A DNA stretch of 64,000 bases from positions 2,221,001 through 2,285,000 of the forward strand of contig JAFBJZ010000616.1 in assembly GCA_016785225.1 (NCBI GenBank), written 5' to 3'. Below the pieces are notes generated by a model. That model saw nothing but the letters and a program-made list of their open reading frames with translations. It was not told the origin of the DNA and did no database searches. Source of the stretch: Psettodes erumei (lineage: Eukaryota > Chordata > Actinopteri > Pleuronectiformes > Psettodidae). Of this stretch, positions 58,430-64,000 are shown piece by piece (position 1 is the stretch's first letter; every line of letters begins with the position of its first letter). The translations under genes were made by a program, and so were the position numbers.

Positions 58430-59040
58430 AAAATACTAGAAAATACAATTTGCGAAGAAATTTCAGTGGGATTGCTGCCTTGTGCAATAGCTGAAGCTAT
58501 TTGTTGCTTTGCTTTGTTGCTGCCTTAAATTTGTTTAAAGAAGCAGGTGAAGCTGTTGACGTGTCTTATTAACTGATCTGAGTCAGTTGTTGCCTGGACT
58601 CAGAAGTTGCCATGGGGATGCACAGGCCTTAACTGACAGGAAACTGACACAAGAAATAAGAAGAGAGAAGAGTGCAAGACCTTATTATTGATATTTTTTC
58701 ACAATGAGCATCAGAAGACTTGGCTAAAGACATACATGTGTAATTTATGTAACATGAAAAATGACTGAGATATGGCCCATATTTGTGATTTTGCTCAGGA
58801 GGCAGACACCTTATTTAACATTTAAGTCAATGGAGCAGTTGAGGGGACCTCCTGTTGTTTAATGTGTAACAATTTAAAAATGATTTGTCCTATCACTTTA
58901 GCAGTCACACTGTGTAAATCAACACAAATTTCTCTACAAGTCTATGTAAAAATTGTACGTGAGAAATGAGAGATATGGGAGCTACAACAAACAACAAAAG
59001 TTTTGTAGAGAAAGAGCAGCTGAAAGCTAGAGTTGGTATG
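58430..59040 (+). repeat. ~600-bp duplicated block, copy 2
   Basis: Collinear partner of 53925-54535 (see shared words there). It ends with GAGCAGCTGAAAGCTAGAGT, after which similarity stops; no coiled-coil copy follows. Same orientation as copy 1, about 4.5 kb apart, with both pseudogene copies lying between the two blocks. Confidence 0.8.
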
Positions 59041-60451
59041 TGTGACAATGTGTGTACATATGACTATAGAAAGGTGTATTCAGCAAGGTACATCCCATAC
59101 ATATTACAATGAAAAGAAATACAGTAGATCTCAACTGTGTGTGTATGCGTGTGTGGGGTAGTACGTGTGACAAAAAATGACTGCAAATCAAGATTATGTT
59201 CTCTTATATTACCTTAACATAACAAATATAAATAAAACAACAACAAATAAAACAAACATATAGTGGGATTGTGCAACAAGGTTTGCATCCATTTATTTCC
59301 TAGCAGAAGAACCAATGCTGTGTGAGATATAGCATGGTTGAGATTTTTGCTTGTAAATATTTTTGGTGGCCATCTGTGGTTTAAAAATTCATATCAGTCA
59401 TGTCCACACAAAATTCAAGAAACTGTTAGTTTGTCTTTTCCCCCATGTATAATTTTCACATCTACTTTCTGTCTCATTTGGCTACATGAGGATGAGGTCA
59501 CACTTTTTTTGCTTTAATATTATCTAGAAATCAAATGTATTAGTAGTTTTGTAGGAGGGAGTTTTTATTAGAATATCTTATTTTCTTTTTTTTCTCACAA
59601 CCTCGTCTTTGTAATATCATCGGGACAAAGTGACCATTTTTAATAAGCTTTAATAGTAGTTTTGATGCATGATGTACTGGGTGCATATATTCAACTTATT
59701 TCTTCCTACATTTTATGTTATTTATTTCCATGCTCAATAAAACTACTTCAAACCCAGAAGATGGGCATAAATAATTTATTAAAAAGCCAGAGATTAAAGA
59801 GAGAGATTAAAAAGCCAGAAGGCTTACAAGCTTGAACACAACAGACACACTTGTTGCTCTCTGTTACTATGTTTCTGTACAGAGTTTGGCCCGCTGCATT
59901 ACATTCTGTTAATTCACCTGTAAATATTAGCTGCTAGCTAGCGCTATCTGAAAGCCATAGGATACTCATGCTGTAGCTTCAGGCATTATTCTGCTTTCTC
60001 CAAATTCACTTTGCCTTGCCTTGTTGGCCTTTGTCTGATGTGTGATTTGCTCTGTGTGTCTGGGTGCAGGTCATGACCTCAGCTGCAGCACAGAGAGTGG
60101 GGGAGAGGCAGTAACGTGTAATAACTTACACCAAGCCATGACAAATTTACTGTAATATGATGCTGTAAGGTTGACGTTTTATCAGTACTACAGGATATGG
60201 ACTTTGGTTTATGGACATTACAAAAGAATACCGTCACTCCTGCGCATCGACACCAGTTGGCAACATGACGTTAGCTCGTCTGCAAGTTGTATTAGCCCTG
60301 TGTGACAAAACCAACTAACTTGCATATTGAATGGAAATCTAAAACTATTGTAAACTGTTGCTTTGGATAAAATGCAAACATTTAGTTTAAGAAATCATTA
60401 CAAGAAACCTACCACAGTCTTTTGATGAGATGAACAATGGCATGTGGAGAC
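59041..60451. other. Intergenic, nothing recognised
   Basis: AT-rich with short TG and A-rich runs. No gene or transposon recognised. Confidence 0.5.
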
Positions 60452-62430
60452 GTTTTTTTTTTGGGTTTTTTTAATTTAAATTTATTTTTATTGAAATGAG
60501 AAGGGGGAAATAAATGAATAAAAGAAAGAAACAAAAAGAAAAACAGAAATGCAGGGGTAAATTGTATCAAAATATTTAAGCCAATACAAATCTCAATTGT
60601 CTTAACTGCCTTTTTGTTGCTTAATTTAACAAAAGTAGGAACTGTTAAATTTGCATTCATGAATAAAGAATTTTGCCAATAAAATTAATTCTAAAAAAAC
60701 AGAACACCACATTTTCCAAATATAAAGTAAAGTCTCTTAAGCATTCTCTTGAGCAATGATGAATCGGCTGAAGTCCTCCAAAAAAGAACAATTTTTGTTT
60801 ATGTGTTATGTTTGTGTTATTTGTAACTATTACCATGTAATGATTGGCAGGATAATATGTGTGAATAATTCTAAAGGACACATCACTTATGTACTTATGA
60901 GGAATCATCCAGATTTTCTTCCAGTTGAGGTCACAAACAAAGTTACTTAAGTATGATTTTACATGAGGAACAGAGACATCTTTCTGAAACAGGGCCTGAA
61001 TTTTTCTATTTTTAAATGGTTTGAGAAACAGATTTTCCAAACCAAGGAGTCAATTGGGTCAGGGCGAGAAATAAGCCTAAGTGAAGGAAAATGTCTGAAG
61101 AGCATCAGGTTGCCAGACGAGTTGGCATCAAAAACTATAGCAAATTCTTTTAGAGTTACAGGAAAATGTAGGAGAAAGTACATAAAAACTCAGGAGGGTT
61201 TTATTCTGAAGCCATCTGTCAAAGAAAAAAATGCTTTTAAATCAAATGTCCCTATTGTTCCAAATAAAATATCTGCATGGAAAAACGCTCTGCTTATAAA
61301 TTAGAGACAATGCTAGAAGAACTGATTTATGGAATCTTGAGAATTTCACAGGGAGTTTGTCCACATTGTAATTAGAAGTTACAAAATAAAACTCAGGTAA
61401 CTATTATTTAGCGTAGTAAAATCTAGAAAATTTTGTCCTCACTCTGAGCCATGTGGAAACCAAATTTCACTACACCATTACCATATCCAAAAATTAGCAG
61501 ATGAGGAATGACTCTTAAAAACTTTTAAAAAATGTTTGGCAAATAAAAATAAAGCTTTAGGTTTGTTATAATGTCCTGACATGAAGACAAGCTATAGAAA
61601 AAGACGGGGGACATAAGGGGACAGAGTACTGCATGAATTAAGTAAAATAACTTATTGCTAAAATTGGCAGAGAATTAGAATTAGCCATTAAATACAACCT
61701 TTTTGAGTGCTGCCTTGGCTTTAGATTAAGGCTATTATAAAGAAATAATTAAATAACACTAGCAGTGCTTTTTGTGCAGCATATTTTAACTGACAACTGA
61801 CTTGGCTGAATCTTGATTAAGGTGTAACTTCATATCATATCATATCATCATAATCAACAGTGATTTTGACTGTGAAGCAAAAACAAAGCATTATTCTTTA
61901 TTTGTTGATGTAATTGTAATAGTTGATGTAAGTTTTTTTGGGATAAATCCACAGCCTCCAATTTAGAAGGCCTATTAACCTCCTTTAAACCTTCAATCAT
62001 CTGCCACAATTTACCCCAATGTTCCCTGTCCTACTTTGAGAGAGCCTCCACAAATCCCAGGCCGTCGTCACACAGGTAGGGAGATGCAGCTTTTCATCTA
62101 GCATCCCTGCAGACTTGTGAGGTGAACTGGATAATGATTTCACTGGGTTAGTCTCATTTTGCCGCCTGACACTGGGATGGTGCACGGTGTCAAAGGTATC
62201 ATCGGCCTATTTTTTTGCTCAGGAAGGACCACTTGATAGATTTCCTACCATTCTCCTTTTCTGCTTATTCACATTGGACGTGGACTTGCTAGGAGTGATA
62301 GGCAGAGGTGGAAACTGATCCACAATGTCTTTAACTGTGACAGCAAAATGAAACATTAGTAAACAGTCAGATTTTTCATTTGCAGAGCTTGGCACAAAGC
62401 TTCTACTTACTTGGCCATTTTGGCTCCCCT
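60452..62430 (-). pseudogene. L1-like (fish Tx1/L1 group) non-LTR retrotransposon relic
   Basis: Minus-strand frames give the C-terminal part of an L1-type ORF2. At 61183-60959: FPVTLKEFAIVFDANSSGNL and DPIDSLVWKICFSN. At 61040-60657: RKIQALFQKDVSVPHVKSYL, then NWKKIWMIPHKYISDVSFRI and IHTYYPANHYM. At 60657-60480: LSNKKAVKTIEICIGLNIL. These are in the order I remember for fish L1 proteins. A T-rich run on the plus strand at 60452-60475 would be the A tail. Farther upstream (62400-62000) a minus frame has DIVDQFPPLPITPSKSTSN, which may be a piece of the same element. Many stops and shifts; not active. Confidence 0.65.
61831..61850. repeat. (ATATC)n short tandem repeat
   Basis: Three to four units of CATAT/ATATC. 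Confidence 0.8.
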
Positions 62431-62599
62431 GTGCAAAGAAGTCATAGTCTGTTTTATACTGGTAGTCTGCGGGCTTTCCTGATTAATTTCATGAATATGC
62501 TATGCTTGTAGCGGTGGACATTTTCACTCTCGCTGGTGTTGTATTAACACTGAAAGAGTCAATTTACTTTGACAATGGACATTTTACACAAATGATTTA
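62431..62599. other. Spacer between L1-like relic and SINE
   Basis: No feature recognised. Confidence 0.4.
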
Positions 62600-62755
62600 A
62601 AGTCATCCTCTACTTGGACTGTCAATGGTTCGATTCCCGGCTCCTGCATGTCAAAGTGTCCTTTTGACACTGAATCCTAAAATGTCATCAGTGTGTGAAT
62701 GGGTGAATGCTGTTTTGAATGGTTGAGTTAACACCTGTGCTTCAGGGGAGCAGGA
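62600..62755 (+). mobile_element. tRNA-derived SINE relic
   Basis: Contains a clear Pol III B box (ATGGTTCGATTCCCGG at 62626-62641). The body words CTCCTGCATGTCAAAGTGTC, CTTTTGACACTGAATCC and GTGTGTGAATGGGTGAATG follow, in the order usual for a common fish SINE-like repeat ('gtcraagtgtccttgggcaagacactgaacc'). The A box and tail are not clear. Confidence 0.65.
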
Positions 62756-62894
62756 AAATGGTGAGTGAGTGAAGCAAGTTTGGTGAAAGAAGCAGTTACC
62801 TTACTGTAATCATTTATGTACCTCCATGGTAAATCCCAGGAACCTCTAATGCTGAGTTATACTATCACTATGATATCTTACTTTAGTACAACAT

Positions 62895-63057
62895 TTTTCT
62901 CACTTAATTATATGATGACATTTTTTTTATCTTCATTTTATTTCTTACCACTGTATGCATTTTTATGCTGTTTTTAAGCCTTACTATACTGTCACATTTT
63001 CTATGACATTTTTATGCCTTACTATACAATGATATTTTTCATGACGTTTTTACAACC
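62895..63057. repeat. ~38-bp tandem repeat, degenerate
   Basis: Repeats of GCCTTACTATAC followed by a variable T-rich spacer with ATGACATTTTTATG; the two clearest units start 38 bases apart (62979 and 63017). Confidence 0.7.
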
Positions 63058-63717
63058 GCTGACACATCCCAGCAGTGTACTGGACAGAGCAGTCAGTCAC
63101 TGCTGGCACACAAACTAGGATGTTATCGGCATAAACTGGAAATACACTGGAAATAAATAAATAAATCAATAAAGAAAACCTCTGGCTGACGTATTCAGAG
63201 GGATATAAATAAGCATTGGATGGGGTGATTGATTGAGATGAGTGAAGGGAGGCTATTCAGAGATAAGATTTTTTTTGAGCAATTCAGTTACCTCTGAGCA
63301 CACAGAAAATGTAGGCTGCTTTAATGGTTGATTATATTAGAGCCGATGAAAGGATGGGAGGAGAGGGTTGTAAACAGGGGCATTAAATGAGACATTATTT
63401 AGCTTGTGCTCGTGTATTACACAGCTCAATTTGAGGGGAAAAAACTTATTTCTGCTTTTAAAGTGGTCAAATAATGGTGGAAAATTTCCACACACAGACT
63501 CAGGAATGCTTTAGCTATCCGTGACAGCGGTGTGATTTATTTTGTCAGAACCACGACTGCAGTTAGTCACAGCTGAATGTTTTCTGTTGCCTCAGATAAT
63601 CTGAAAATTGTTGACATTTAGTGCCAGCCTGTGCACTTTATCCTCCGAACGCTCCTGCTTCCTGACAGCCCCCATATGCTCAGAGAAAGTGAAGATGGGA
63701 GGATGAGTGACTACTGA

Positions 63718-63752
63718 GGGGGGGGGGTGGGGTGGGGGGGGGTGGGGGGTGG
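63718..63752 (+). repeat. G-run tract, strong quadruplex candidate
   Basis: Four or more runs of 4-10 G separated by single T residues, almost no other bases over 35 positions. Confidence 0.9.
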
Positions 63753-64000
63753 ATGTAATCAATATAAACATGAGGCAATTAGTGTAGCACTCATACTTCT
63801 TTAGGGAGGTGGGTGTGAAAAACGGGACGATCAAAGTGGTGTCTGCTCCACGTGAGTCATTAATGAGGTACCGGAGCGACTGGAGGGATATATTGTTAAA
63901 CAGGCTTTAAGAAACCTGCATGGAATTAATTAAAACACAATGCACTCCCCCATCTTTCATGCACTTTATGATGTTATAGACCATTTAGAAAGTTACCAAA

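Larger units (their letters stand above)
62756..64000. other. Right end of window, simple repeats only
   Basis: Contains a short tandem repeat (62895-63057) and a long G run (63718-63752). No gene recognised. Confidence 0.5.

Noticed and set aside
1..64000. tRNA, rRNA, microRNA or CRISPR features
   Set aside because: Only SINE-type Pol III boxes were seen; no complete tRNA fold, no rRNA, and no regularly spaced direct repeats.

Overview
The window looks like nuclear DNA of a ray-finned fish, most likely a percomorph teleost. It is AT-rich and mostly non-coding. It has many CA/TG microsatellites and relics of fish-type transposons (Tc1/mariner, piggyBac-like and Harbinger-like short elements, L1-like and other non-LTR retrotransposons, tRNA-like SINEs, LTR-like repeats). 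It also holds one vertebrate gene with five coding exons and GT-AG introns. There is no sign of bacterial, organellar or viral organisation.

The one clearly functional gene is on the minus strand from 39633 down to 2309. It is an orthologue of ST6GALNAC5, the Golgi sialyltransferase that makes GD1alpha-type gangliosides. All five coding exons could be assembled by eye: 39619-39633, 38491-38700, 15480-15892, 7281-7388 and 2309-2561. They have matching phases, canonical splice sites and an open frame of 332 codons plus stop. The first exon codes for only five residues. The gene starts in a CpG-rich block (about 38.95-39.9 kb) and has introns of 918, 22598, 8091 and 4719 bp.

The introns carry transposon debris but no second gene that I can support. 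It includes a piggyBac-like TTAA-flanked element (4478-4704), two copies of an LTR-like repeat (one split by a Tc1-type MITE, the other sitting inside a decayed Tc1 element), a 701-bp Harbinger-like MITE with TAA duplications (27994-28694), two SINE-like relics, two copies of a common fish repeat and a minisatellite (37410-37730).

Upstream of the gene (40-64 kb) I see no intact gene. This part holds a decayed Tc1 transposase (about 41.4-42.06 kb), an LTR-like repeat pair (43.85-44.89 kb), a decayed reverse transcriptase whose catalytic box reads YAND (48.7-49.06 kb), an L1-like relic (60.45-62.4 kb) and a SINE. The most unusual part is 53.9-59.05 kb. There, two intronless broken copies of a coiled-coil gene resembling ciliary CFAP45/CFAP210-type proteins lie between two diverged copies of a ~600-bp block, together with a perfect 15-bp-arm hairpin and one isolated exon-like open stretch.
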